The notes: generated by a model from the sequence alone, not told the origin. A DNA stretch of 26,345 nucleotides from Phallusia fumigata (GCA_008931825.1 QXVZ01011025.1:1-26345); one strand, 5' to 3'. Positions 10,289 through 20,564 are shown, counted from the first letter of the stretch. Numbers and translations: made by a program.

Positions 10289-12426
10289 ATGGCTGGTCAG
10301 CTTGATCAACAACGTGGTAAGGGACTATACTACGTTTACTTTATGTTGCTTTGCACGTGTTTTATTTTGCAAGTTGTATATCATTGCTAAATCATACAAA
10401 TCTACGTATACAGCTGTGCAGATTACAAGGTCGACTGACAAAGGTAAAATCGTGATTGATCGTGAAGCAATTGATTTGTTGTTCGGAAACTCAAAAGTAA
10501 AACATGCTCAAATTTGCATTTACTCCATCGCTGGTTCACTGAGATCGGGAAAGTCCCTGTTCATGTCACTAATAGTCCGATATCTAGAACACAAATCCCA
10601 AAATAAGGTTCGTGATTTAACTTAATTTTCGACAGTCTCTAAACGGTCCGACTATGCGTTCCGCATGTTTCAGACAGGAAATTGGCGTGACGACAAGGAA
10701 TCGGAACTTAACGAAGGGTTTGAATGGAAAGGAGGGACGGAAGGACATACCCAGGGAATTTACATTTGGAGTAAACCATTCTGGCTGGATTCAAAAGAGG
10801 AAAAAACAAAGGTATATCAGCAGAAAAAACAGATAGCAATCAGTAACTGTTTTTAGAACCATTTTTTGTCTTTGGAAATGAATACAATTTAGGTACAATA
10901 TGAGCTTACACAATTTGTACAAAGTTTTGTAATTGTCAACTTTCAGACGAGGATGTTTTGGGGCCTGCTATATAAAGTAACACATGTTCGATGATAAAAC
11001 AAACTAGTCAAACACAAGTTTTGATTCAATTTGTTTTTCTCAGCCTTTAGAATGAGTGCAGTTTTGTGCACCATACGAAGCCTTTATATCAAGTTGGTGT
11101 ACAGTTCTAAAACACAGCTTTGTTGAGATTCTCATAAACTTGTTTTTTAACATATTCTATGACAGGTTGCCGTTTTCCTCATGGACACTCAGGGCTTGTT
11201 TGACGAACAAAGTTCGAAACGTTGTGATTTGCTTCTTTTTACGTTGAGCACTTTCCTCAGTTCCTATCAAATGTACAATTTGGGAAAAATTATAAACACA
11301 AACGATTTGGAAAAGTTGCAGGTATCAAAAAAGACTAAGGAACTGCAGCATCGACGCAAACCTGATGGTTGCGTCACAAAAGGGTTTGACAAAGGGCATT
11401 GCTGTACGTCGGTTGGGTGCGGTGACGTACGCGTACCTATATTACGTACTAATTGTAACTGTTTAATGTGAGTTTGTTCGTGATTTACTAACCCTATCCC
11501 AGAGGTGCACAACCTGAACCGTACGGCCGCAGATACTTTCGAATGTGGGCGTGCACATGTATAGTTAAGCGTATGCAATGGCGGCCGCGCAGTGTTGAAA
11601 ACCATTCGGTTAAAAAAACATGTTAGAGGAAGGGAGTAAATAAAATACTTAAATCCATGGTCCTTGTTGCACTACAAAGTCATTATGCAGTAATAAACGA
11701 TGATTACAAAGCAACTGTGATATTTAATCAAACGCTTTGTTGTACATACATACACTTTCATTCATGAGATTTTTTGATAGAACATGTATATTTAATCAAT
11801 ACATCATTCTTGCCCCTACGTACCGGCGCCTCGCTTAAAGATAGATATTTTGTAGACTTTCACGGAGCATGTTTTTCTACTTCTAGTATTGAACCCACTG
11901 TCGAAGGCTTTTCGGGGAGATCTCAGAAAAGCCATTTCCTTGCAAAAAATTTATATTTGTTGCTGAAATAGTGTTTTAATCTGTTTCAGATGTTTTCTGA
12001 GTTTTACCAAGCAGTTTTGTCAAAAAATGAAGGTTGGAAATCATGTCAGGTAAAGCTTGTTAATGGGGTTGAAAACTATCACAAAACTTTGTTGGAAAAA
12101 GTCCAAATGTTTTTTCCGTTGTTTTTTCACAAATAACTAATTTGAGAACCGCATTGGATATTTTGTGGTAGCCCTATTATTATTTTATCACTTGTTTTTA
12201 GTCGCTATTGTTTCTGCTGCGGGATTGGCAGGACAAGTCGTACAAATTTGGCCACGAGGGCGGAAAACAATATCTTGACAAAAAGTATAAGAATTCGTCC
12301 CAAGAATATAAATCAATGTATATTGCCATCAGACAGACGTTTGAAAAAACGAATGCGCTCTTATACCACATCCAGGAATTGACATCGCGGAGCGAGAATC
12401 TAAGGATCCAACAGCAAAATTAGGCG
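10289..12426 (+). CDS. GTPase (G) domain exons 1-6 of the atlastin-like gene
   Basis: These six exons encode residues 1 to about 267. Exon 2 carries the guanine-cap strand and P-loop GSLRSGKS; its Arg sits at the position of the atlastin/GBP catalytic arginine. Exon 3 carries FEWKGG and HTQGIYIWS (switch 1), and exon 4 carries VAVFLMDTQG and the conserved LSTFLSSYQMYNLG helix. Exon 5 is MFSEFYQAVLS. Exon 6 carries FLLRDW and ends with PHPGIDIAE. PHPG is in the frame required by exon 7, but the frame entering exon 6 runs out of register at about 12364-12366, where one base seems to be missing. The cause is either an assembly error or a true inactivating change; the rest of the gene looks well maintained. 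Confidence 0.8.
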
Positions 12427-15400
12427 GTAATAATAACCAGATTTTAAACATAAGTGGCTAAATTAAGTTCCATTTCACCACATTTTTCTGTTGGCAGTCA
12501 TTCGAGAAAAATTTATGGAAGTATGTGATGACCTTTTCGAAACCCTATTTAAAAATCCAGTTATCAAAAAAATGGACAAAAATCCGTTGACTGGAACTGA
12601 TTTAGCTAACTTGGCTCATACCATATCAAACCTAATTGAACACAATGATTTTGGAGTTGCCACCATGGTCAAGGTATTTTTTCGCTAAAAAGTAAAAAAA
12701 AAACGAAAGCAAAAAAAATTTTCAGGTCAGCGTCTCTGCAAATTTTCAGAAGATTATATGTGGCTGCGAGACAATTTTCTTTAACTCTGTAAAGGTAAGG
12801 AATAAAATATCACTAAAATATAAAAAAAATTAGTGGCTATTTTTCAAATGTATGTGAGCAGATAAAACAGATGTGTCAAACAAGGGAAGATTTAAAAAAA
12901 ATTCATGAGGCAGCAGTGAAAAAAGCGATAAAACAATTTGACGAGGAACGAAAGATTGGAAACCCAGTTGAGATTAACCGACACAGAGAAAAACTTCTGG
13001 CTTCTCTGATGGAACGCTTTTTTATACTCCAATGTTGCAACGATTACCTGGAGGTAGCAAGAAAAATACCATTGAAATTAAACAACCATTGGGATTAACA
13101 AATGGTTAGGTTGCGATAATAATTCAAGTGCCAACTGCTAATTTTGTTTGAAGGTTGATGTGATAGAAAGGTACTGCGAATTGTTTGAAAAATGTGTCGA
13201 CTCTTACGTGGAGGTAAAGAACAATCCTTTTGACGTACAGTTATAAAGTAGTTAACAAGCACAATTGAATAACACAGTTACCAATCTGCGCATTTTAGGG
13301 GTTTTCCGCAGATATGATGGTCATAGATAAAGAACAACTTAAGCAAACCGCTTTTGCCAAAAAACATGAAGCCCTAACGATGTTTGAACCACCACCACCA
13401 CAACAAAAGTACTTTGAGGTTGAAATTTGGAACAACTACAGAAAACTAATGGCAGACGTAATTGATGCAAAAACAAAATTCTTTGAATTGAACAACGATT
13501 TAAATAAGGTATCTGGTTCATTCTCACTTGAAACGCATTTCCGCTTTTTGACAAAAATAAAAAAATTCTAAACTAACTTTTGTCCAGCGAAAACTTGACA
13601 TACTGCTACGAAAAACGGTCAATCAAGCTGTGAACGGATTCTTTACAGAAGTCAAAGAGGTAACCAAAACGTTATGGGAACTGTTGTAGTATAGCTGACA
13701 AAACACTTGTACTTCAAATTGATGGCAGTTTGGTATTCATTGCCATACAACCCTTCAAAGTAAACAAATTTCTAAGAACTGTGGCGGTAGATCTGAAAAG
13801 CATTTCTATACTAAGTTGAACTGTCTGTAATTATTTTCAGGCTCATTTCACGATTTGAACGATGCGACGTCTCAATGGGGTAGTCAAATGCGTAAAGTTT
13901 AAAAACCGAAACGCTCGCTTTAGACCAATTTCGACATTTTAAACGCTGCGCCTTAAATTTGCTTCAAAACAGGATAGTAAACTTAATTAAACCAAAGCTC
14001 CTTAGAAAATCCGATTTGACCCTGCAAGTATCAAATATGCGCAAGCATTTCATTTACAGTTTGTTCAAACGAATTATTTCCACCGTGGCGAACTGGTACA
14101 CAAATCTTGGGTATTTTATGTTTTTCGTTGGTTATGCTTATGAACTTTATGAATGTAAGTATACGGCCATAACACCGGCTATTATTTAGTATAAACGCCT
14201 TGCTGGTTGAAAAAATTACCAAATATTTCCACCGTGTTATGTCGCCATATAACAACGTATTACCAACAGAAAGGAATGGACGTATGCGACATACAAAAAC
14301 TCACTGACTGTGCTGCAGAAACAGCTCGAAATAAATTTCAAGTCGGAGATTTTAAAGTTAAACCGACATCACCCATTATTGAAAAGAACAAGAATATGTT
14401 GGAAACCTACTTGAATGAAGTCAAAAAAATATACAACGAGAGATTATCTATTGAAAAGGTAAGAAACGCATCGCCAATCAGAAAAAAACTTGGTTGATGA
14501 CAATGTTATTGTTTCAGGCAATTGCACCAGGAGATGTACATCCTCTTACATTCTCGAAACTGCAGATGATCGTCGCATCACATGTGAGTGCTTGTGTGAC
14601 ATTTTTATTGTCAGTAAAGTAAGGACATAAAACCGTACAACAAATGCTAGGTATCCCCCAAAACGCACAATCTGTCCTGTTTTATTGTTTGCCTATCGAC
14701 TACAAAAAAACGTAAAACCACACAACAAATGCTCGCTAAGTGCCCCCAAAAAGCGTCATCTCCACTGTTCTCGTTATTTATGTATGCACTATTTTCCAGG
14801 CCGAAATAAGTAGTGGTGATATGCCACCAACCCTAGTTGGCCAAGTTTTAGAACAGATTCCTCAAAACAAGCAAGGACGTCTTTATCAGACCGTCGAAGA
14901 TATGTGCAAGAACGAATGGAACCTACGGCTCTTTAAGAGGAAACTATGTAAGGTAAACTGCAACTTTCCTAATCACATTTACATGCGGAAGCAATAAATT
15001 GTGGATTTAATTTTACTTGTAGGAAAACGAAGGGATCAAGGTCTTTGAGGCGCAAGTTTCGACAATTGAAAGCGTCATTACATCACCCTTGTCATCAAAA
15101 ACAAGCAAAGTTATTAAAGGAAAAGAACACATCAATAAGGCAAGACGTTTGTTTGGGAAGAAAGTAAGGTCAATTTCAGAAAAATCCCCCATTAAGAAAT
15201 GGGAGAAACCCATTGAGAAAATGTTCGAAACAATCCAGGAATCTTGGAAAGTAGAACAGCATTTTAACGAGGTACGTTCCTGAAAAAACTTTTGCAGGAT
15301 TACTGTGGGCATTTGCCCGTTGTTCCGACTACGAAAAGGATAAAATGAACCTCAATTTAAATAAACAAACGTAACTTTCTGTTTCAGAATCGTATCAGCG

Positions 15401-16135
15401 AGAAATTGGACAAACTTCTGAAGTGGTCAACCTGGCAATATTGTCAAGAAATAAACGAGGTAAAATCTTAATTGTTTAGCCAACAAAACAGACTTTAAAC
15501 CAACGGCTCCTAACATTTTATGAAGCATTTTTCTCCTAAGCAGAGTCATTTGGGCCCATAGATATGAAATAAATCAAAGTTTTGTAAAACAAGTACGTAC
15601 ACCGCAAACAAATTGTAAGATGAATAATCAAATGGGTATAGTTGTTTAACATTGGGAAAACGCAACTAAACATAAATTATTGTGTTTTAACGTGGATTTC
15701 AAGTTAGGTTCGCTAGCTTCTGTTAAATGCTGTTTAATGCACGGCGTACGACGAACGTAACAGGTTTGTGAAAAAAAGACGCCAACATTTATTGCTAGTA
15801 GTTGTTCATCAGTTTTTACTTATTTGCAGCACTTGCATGCAATAGGTGCGAAAGATGCGTTCATGTTTAAAATAAAGGAAAAGATGGCATCAGAATTTGT
15901 CGACCGTTGCCGAAAAAAGGTAGAAAACGATGCACTCCTAGACAAATTTTGTAAACGTTTCGAAATTGCCATTGATGCACAAATGAGCGACTGGGAGAAG
16001 GTCAACCAATTTCACCAGCAAGTCTTTCCAAGGATGACAGGGTGGGGTGAATTTGTGCGTTCCACGATACATTTTTATAAATCCCTTCTTGACAAGACCC
16101 CTGAATGGGCAGAAAAACCGGTGTACTTACTTTAG
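10289..16135 (+). CDS. Atlastin-like large GTPase with long helical C-terminus, 18 exons
   Basis: Exons: 10289-10316, 10414-10607, 10674-10811, 11166-11321, 11990-12049, 12202-12426, 12498-12673, 12726-12794, 12862-13053, 13154-13213, 13299-13508, 13588-13659, 14270-14458, 14518-14583, 14800-14952, 15023-15271, 15388-15459 and 15830-16135 (stop TAG). All introns are GT-AG. Phases agree at every join except for one missing base inside exon 6. The product would be about 871 residues. GTPase motifs: P-loop GSLRSGKS (about 50-57), HTQGIYIWS with the switch-1 Thr near 100, DTQG (127-130) and RDW (199-201). A PHPG follows, as in atlastins. DTQG and RDW favour atlastin over GBP, which has DTEG. Atlastins fuse ER membranes using a C-terminal membrane hairpin; none is visible here, nor is a CaaX box. 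The protein may therefore be soluble, with a self-assembling GTPase role (inference). The start codon is shared with the upstream paralogue (MAGQ..QQ). Confidence 0.85.
11500..11611. mobile_element. hAT-like MITE remnant in intron 4
   Basis: The left end CAGAGGTGCACAACCTG resembles the left end of the MITE at 667. Near the right side, GGCGGCCGCGCAGTGTTGAAAACC forms an imperfect inverted match to CAACCTG...CGGCCGC at the left. The target duplication is not visible and the right boundary is uncertain. It lies in the intron between exons 4 and 5 of the GTPase gene, clear of both splice sites. Confidence 0.35.
11814..11833 (-). repeat. Short motif shared with 16652-16671, opposite orientation
   Basis: CCCCTACGTACCGGCGCC is the reverse complement of GGCGCCGGTACGTAGGGG at about 16654. 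The shared block is GC-rich in an AT-rich setting. It is probably one end of a repeat family, but neither copy shows a matching opposite end. Confidence 0.45.
12498..16135 (+). CDS. Helical C-terminal region, exons 7-18
   Basis: Exons 7-18 encode about 600 residues rich in Lys, Glu and Leu with heptad-like spacing, so the region is probably almost all helical. Exon 7 (VIREKFMEVCDDLFETLF, NPLTGTDLANLAHTISNLI) and exon 9 match the start of the atlastin middle domain. Exons 9, 11 and 13 share a pattern of D..(D/Q)L..(A)A...A...F, a gap, then a second helix with L..L. They are followed by short exons of 60-72 nt; exon 12 (RKLDILLRK) and exon 17 (EKLDKLLKW) resemble each other. Exons 9 to 18 are joined entirely in phase 0, which suits exon duplication. 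The protein ends TPEWAEKPVYLL, with no hydrophobic tail. Confidence 0.7.
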
Positions 16136-16228
16136 CTTACTCTTAGATGGTAACAACAGTGGTCATGCATCTTCGTTAATAACTTACTAACATACTAGCC
16201 TAATAACTACGCGGGCTATTCTCTGCAC
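16136..16228. promoter_or_regulatory. 3' flank of the GTPase gene
   Basis: No AATAAA occurs between the stop codon and the MITE that starts at 16229. The nearest one is at 16244-16249, just inside the MITE's left end, so the transposon may supply the polyadenylation signal. This rests on the hexamer alone. Confidence 0.3.
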
Positions 16229-16596
16229 CAGTGGAGCAAATCCAATAAAATTATTGGGGGGGGGACTTTTGATTTTTGTGGAAAAGTTATGACGTCACAA
16301 TACTATAATTTTTTAAGTTACAAATTATGGGTTACTATTCGACTGATGCAGCCTTAAAACGCCGTTAAAACTGATTGTAATAGCTTAGCTGATGCAAAAG
16401 TGTATAAAAAGTGCTAATTTAAATTGCACAGTAAACCAGCTTTGAACAGTTAATTTAGATATCAGATTTATTAAAATATAGCCGTATCACTTTTTAAAAA
16501 CAATTGAATCCAAAATATTAGGGGGCACAAATGAATAAAAGTCCCCCCCCAACCAAATTTTTTTGTCCCACCCGTCCCCGGGGATTTGCCCCCGTG
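16229..16596. mobile_element. 368-bp hAT-type MITE just after the GTPase gene
   Basis: The left end CAGTGGAGCAAATCC and the reverse complement of the right end, CACGGGGGCAAATCC, are imperfect inverted repeats. The similarity extends into a run of G followed by GGACTTT on both sides. The flanking octamers CTCTGCAC (16221-16228) and TTCTGCAC (16597-16604) match at 7 of 8 bases, which is the hAT signature. No coding capacity was found. Its G and C runs explain the homopolymers near 16255 and 16543. Confidence 0.7.
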
Positions 16597-16651
16597 TTCT
16601 GCACTTGCACATACGAAAATTCATCTTGCAGTATTTGGTAGTTGTATATTG

Positions 16652-16700
16652 GCGTCCATGGGCGCCGGTACGTAGGGGGAAGAGAGGGCACCTCCCCCCA
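16652..16700 (+). repeat. GC-rich repeat end next to C runs
   Basis: Starts GGGCGCCGGTACGTAGGGGG and runs into GCACCTCCCCCC. The first 18 bases recur inverted at 11814-11833. The pattern resembles the end of a DNA transposon family. No partner terminus or target duplication was identified. Confidence 0.35.
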
Positions 16701-16749
16701 CCCCCCCTGGAATTCCGAAACATGAATATAATATGTATGTACATAATTA

Positions 16750-16796
16750 CTTAATACCGAAATCTATCTATGTGTATATGTAGGCTCGGTATTAAG
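16750..16796. other. Perfect 11-bp hairpin
   Basis: CTTAATACCGA at 16750-16760 is the exact reverse complement of TCGGTATTAAG at 16786-16796, with a 25-base loop. No T run or other feature gives it a role. Confidence 0.6.
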
Positions 16797-17368
16797 ATCC
16801 TGCCTGGGCCATGGTGGTGCTGCGTGTACATTTTAGTAACTTTTGTATGTAACATTCTTTAAAACAACTATTTGATAAGTTCTCCTGAAAAGGGGACAAA
16901 ACGTGGGTATTACTTTACCGATGTTGAATGAATCGCCAACCACCCTGACAGTGGACATGGTACTAATACAGTAGCGCAGGGAACTCTGACAACATACCAA
17001 AAAACACTTCGGTATCATAGCACGTAAAATAATAAAGTGAGTTCAAAGAGTCAACATTTTGCTTTTTTAAAATGTACCGACAGCTCTTTATTGCGCATAA
17101 TTTGTTAAAAATTGTATTTAGTGGTTGTATAACGTTTGTTTCGTAACTTTCAAATACAGGTTTTAGACTTGTGCCACAATATGCTTATCCCATTTCCTGT
17201 GCATTTAACAAATACTTACAAGATAATTTAAACAATTACATCCTACGTTAAAACAAATAAAGCCGCAGAGCATGGTAAGAAAACAACATTGTTTATGTGT
17301 GCAACCAGTTTTTGTGCTTCCGAAAGTGTATGATTTGTTAGTTGTGTGTCCACGTACTCGATGCCATC
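16797..17368. other. Non-coding stretch, nothing recognised
   Basis: AT-rich sequence. I see only short open frames without recognisable features, and no repeat ends. Confidence 0.4.
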
Positions 17369-17753
17369 GGACTTCTTAAAGCAAACAGCGTCTGGCACGC
17401 TTCAACAAACAATACAGTGCCCACTTTTAGTAATAAATTTCAACTTAATATTAACCGGAGCTCCCTCATTCGCACAATGACGATCTTAGACTTTTTGTAC
17501 ACGGCATGCTGCGTGAACTAATGTACCGTTTGATTGTGGTGAGTGCTTTAAGCAGTCATATTCATAAGCGTATCGTATTGCTGTTCGGTGTTTCAATCTT
17601 TTTTTAAAGCCTTGTGTCAATCTTTTGTGAATTCGTTGAAGTGTTGTGTTCAAATTTGGTTGTCCCGCTGTTTGGTTCGCGAGATATTAGGGATAAAAGT
17701 GGACACTTTATTGTTTGCAGGGGCGTGCCAGACGCTGTTCGCTCCAAGAACTC
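17369..17753. repeat. Inverted repeat, arms about 67 bp
   Basis: The reverse complement of 17369-17434 matches 17686-17753, sharing TAAAAGTGG, TATTGTTTG and CGTGCCAGACGCTGTT, with about 250 bp between the arms. In one frame both arms encode a similar peptide, ACQTLFA preceded by LF. Several of the differences change amino acids, so coding is not proven. The right arm contains CAGGGGCGTGCC, which looks like a hAT terminus; the left arm lacks the CAGGGG. It may be a folded-back DNA transposon or an inverted duplication. Confidence 0.6.
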
Positions 17754-18846
17754 TGGTCTCAATTCCACAAGCCTTGTACAATAAAAAAACGCTCGCATTA
17801 ATCCAAGCATGCAACTAGTTGTATATTTTTAATGGGACACTTTGCTTTTCAAATAAACTAGACGGTGTAGCTGCATGTTGAATGCTGTATGTTTCCATCC
17901 ACATCATACATTGTAATTGGCTGGATGTCAATAGCTGCAGGTTTGTTGAAGTTTTTGACAATATCTGCAAGTAACACACGACTTAAAAACCAAAAAAACA
18001 TAGCTCACAACCGTATGACAATACAATTAGGTAATACTTGTTTTAAAAAAATTCGCAACTTAATTTACAACCAACATATATACAACGGTTGTACGGTCTA
18101 GCCAATAACACAACTGAGCTCTCTGACGTAACTTGTACCCAAAAAGATGCTATCTAGTGAGCACCTTGGTCATTGACGTTGGTAAAAGAGTAAGGTTTCA
18201 TCACTCATAGATTATATTTTTTGAAAAGGGTGGTTTAATTGAAATTACTGCATCCTTGGTCTTTGAGTCTGGTAAAACATGTCATTTTGCGTTCAAAACA
18301 TAAACTTACAAATATGGGCTCTAAAAAAAGTGTAAAAAAAACCACTACAAATTAGATATCTTGTGCTTGGAGCCTTGCATGAAAGTAAGAGTAGGGAATC
18401 TTAGTTTACAGTTATATATTAGTCATATAGAAGCAGTCTTTCATCTGTTTCAAGATTGTGTAGGTCTCTCATCTAAACTGGTTGAACAAAATCAATGTTG
18501 TTGTTTACCTATTAACTGACATACAGCCTTGAAAGATACCCGGACCAAACCACTTAGTTAATTTACCTTACATGTAAGTAGGAGGGCGTTGCTTAAACCA
18601 CAAGACAGTGCAAGACTAAACAAAATCAATTTCCCATGATGTATTTTGTTCAGTATTGTCTTTGAAAACCTGAAAAAAAAAACGAATTTGTATGTAACAT
18701 AGGTTTACAACAATTAAAAAACTAGAACACGAGCAGTTACATAAATCAATTTGTGATCACTGCCAAGCCCTTTCATAATTGGAGAAAACGTTATAAATAA
18801 CAGAACAACCAGCTGGCTGCTGGCACTTTGCCCACCAAAGATATTT
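17754..18846. other. Non-coding stretch with a faint two-copy repeat
   Basis: No gene was recognised. The phrase CCTTGGTC(A/T)TTGA...TGGTAAAA occurs at about 18165 and again about 87 bp later. This is a weak direct repeat and may be chance. Confidence 0.35.
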
Positions 18847-19192
18847 AGGCTTGTGCAAAACTACAGGATATACTTATTTCTTTAACAAAAGTTATCGGCC
18901 CTTAAACTTCAGTTTTTATTGATGGCTATCAAAGTCAAAGATCCGTCATGCATCCTTACCACCAACCAAAATCTTTCTAAAATAAAACAATGTTCTGCAA
19001 CATCAATTTACATGAAATTTGCTATATTTATTAATAAAGGCTGTAGAATGTGACATTTTTTAACTTTATTGATAACTTTTGTTAAAGAATTAAGTATACC
19101 CTGTAGTTTTGCACAAGCTTAGATACATACCTTATTAACAAGTACTGTAAATTTCATGTAACTCGATGTCGCGGAACATTGTTTTATTTTGG
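18847..19192. repeat. Interleaved inverted repeats A-B-A'-B'
   Basis: Arm A (18847-18896) is the inverted partner of A' (19071-19120), with about 47 of 50 bases matching. Arm B (18977-19040) is the inverted partner of B' (19130-19192), sharing AATAAAACAATGTTC and TTACATGAAATTT. The order is A, B, A', B', so the two pairs cross rather than nest. It probably derives from two oppositely oriented copies of a short repeat whose internal order was permuted. No target duplication was identified. Confidence 0.75.
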
Positions 19193-19973
19193 TATTTTTC
19201 ATCCGTTTTTGCTCACTTAAAGTTTTTACTTTCAAGGCAATTATTGAACACAACTTGGTAACCTACTATAACAATTAACATTTCTGAAAATTTCATGTGT
19301 CTACGACCCTTTTTAATGATGTTTTGACCTCATTTAAAAACAGCGCATTCATCTGTCTGTCTGCAACCATGCCAAAAAGTCGGGCTGTCGTACCATTGGT
19401 ACCTTGTCCAGGCATCTTTACTGGGTTCAACAACACAAAGCCCACTTAAAAAAAATAATTTTTTCTGCACAATGTAGTGTTGTAATAAACTTTCATTTGA
19501 AAACTTACCTTCAAAAAACAAACTTATCCAAAAATATTTTCCACAAAAATGAGCAATAGAATACCATTAAAAGACTCATTCATTTTCACAAAAACAATCC
19601 TTCAATTTTTGAAGATTTGGAGAGGAAAAATCTTGTAAACAATAGTTGTTCAATCAGAATACATTTTACCTGTAATAATTTTGAAAAATTAATACAGCAG
19701 TAGCATACTGAATCACTAGACAATCACTTGTTCATTTTGAAATAATAATGACTTTTAAATACAAGGCTGATAAAAAAAACATGCACAACTCAGCCAAACG
19801 GCTGACAACACTCAAAATTGTTAACGTGACAAAAAATTAGACATGGCCCAATTGATTGCTTGTTATACCTTGTGGGCATACCAAAGCATTTCAAAGAATC
19901 AAGGTACTTCTCCTTGCAACAATAGCTATGGCAATGGCTTCCGTTTTTGTTCAGGCTATAATTCTTAATCAAG
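19193..19973. other. Non-coding stretch, nothing recognised
   Basis: Minus-strand open frames of about 60-85 codons occur here, but none has recognisable features. The frame at 19790-20047 runs across a transposon end, so it is accidental. Confidence 0.4.
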
Positions 19974-19981
19974 GTCAACAC

Positions 19982-20564
19982 CAGGGTTGCCACTGAGGAT
20001 TTAACGATATCCCAAGATTTACCTTTGAAAAATCCCAAAGATACCATTGTGAAGCAGTTACTGCTTTCAAATCTAATGATATTACTAACGAGAATACATT
20101 TCTTATCTTATAAAACTTTACCTGCAGTTAGTAAACTATGCCCAGTTCCATTTTTCTACTAAAACTGTATCTAACAGTGCATCAACTACATCTTGCTTAA
20201 TATTATCAAAATTCCGGAAAAATAATTCTGCTAAGATCTGATTAACAGAAATATAATTATAGATACAGTAATTTTCATGATACATAATTCCACAAATCAT
20301 GTAGTTTGATTCATTGCTACTTTTTTGCAATCTAACTACTAGGAAATTCCCTTTCACAATTACACAAGGCTTCGAAATGGTCAGAATTGATAAACACAAT
20401 ATTATGTTCGACAAAAGTCCACTGGCAGTGGCAAGTAACTCACGTTACACTTGTTAAATGTATAATATTAAAAATCCCAAGATATTGAGTTTTTTTTTAC
20501 AAAAGTTTTTTCCCCAGATCCCAAGCTCAGGACTTGGGAAAAATACCAATCAGTGACAGCGCTG
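19982..20564. mobile_element. 583-bp hAT element with perfect 8-bp target duplication
   Basis: The left end CAGGGTTGCCACTGA and the right end TCAGTGACAGCGCTG are imperfect inverted repeats. Similarity continues inward through ATCCCAAGAT on both sides. The octamer GTCAACAC directly precedes (19974-19981) and directly follows (20565-20572) the element, with no mismatch. An exact 8-bp duplication plus CAG termini identifies a hAT superfamily insertion, fairly young because the duplication is unmutated. At 583 bp it cannot encode a full transposase, so it is non-autonomous. Confidence 0.85.
20136..20414 (-). CDS. ORF inside the hAT element, unknown origin
   Basis: A minus-strand frame of 92 codons fills the middle of the hAT element (19982-20564). 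It has no ATG at the listed start (TTG), and the frame is open a little further upstream. The peptide has a fairly protein-like stretch, SVNQILAELFFRNFDN then IKQDVVDALLDTVL, ending EKWNWA. I do not recognise it. It could be a relic of transposase, a captured host exon, or chance. Confidence 0.25.
   Translation of the reverse strand: MSNIILCLSILTISKPCVIVKGNFLVVRLQKSSNESNYMICGIMYHENYCIYNYISVNQILAELFFRNFDNIKQDVVDALLDTVLVEKWNWA

Noticed and set aside
13972-14155. Possible extra exon with a short hydrophobic stretch (LGYFMFFVGYAY), a candidate membrane segment for the GTPase
   Set aside because: Its splice phases (needs phase 2 at entry, gives phase 1 at exit) fit neither exon 12 nor exon 13, and the hydrophobic run is only about 12 residues. 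Exon 12 joins exon 13 directly in phase 0.
14190-14269. Frame reading NALLVEKITKYFHRVM, resembling exon 10
   Set aside because: It would need a 13-base intron or a frame shift to reach exon 13, and its upstream phase has no partner. It may be a decayed exon but cannot be supported.
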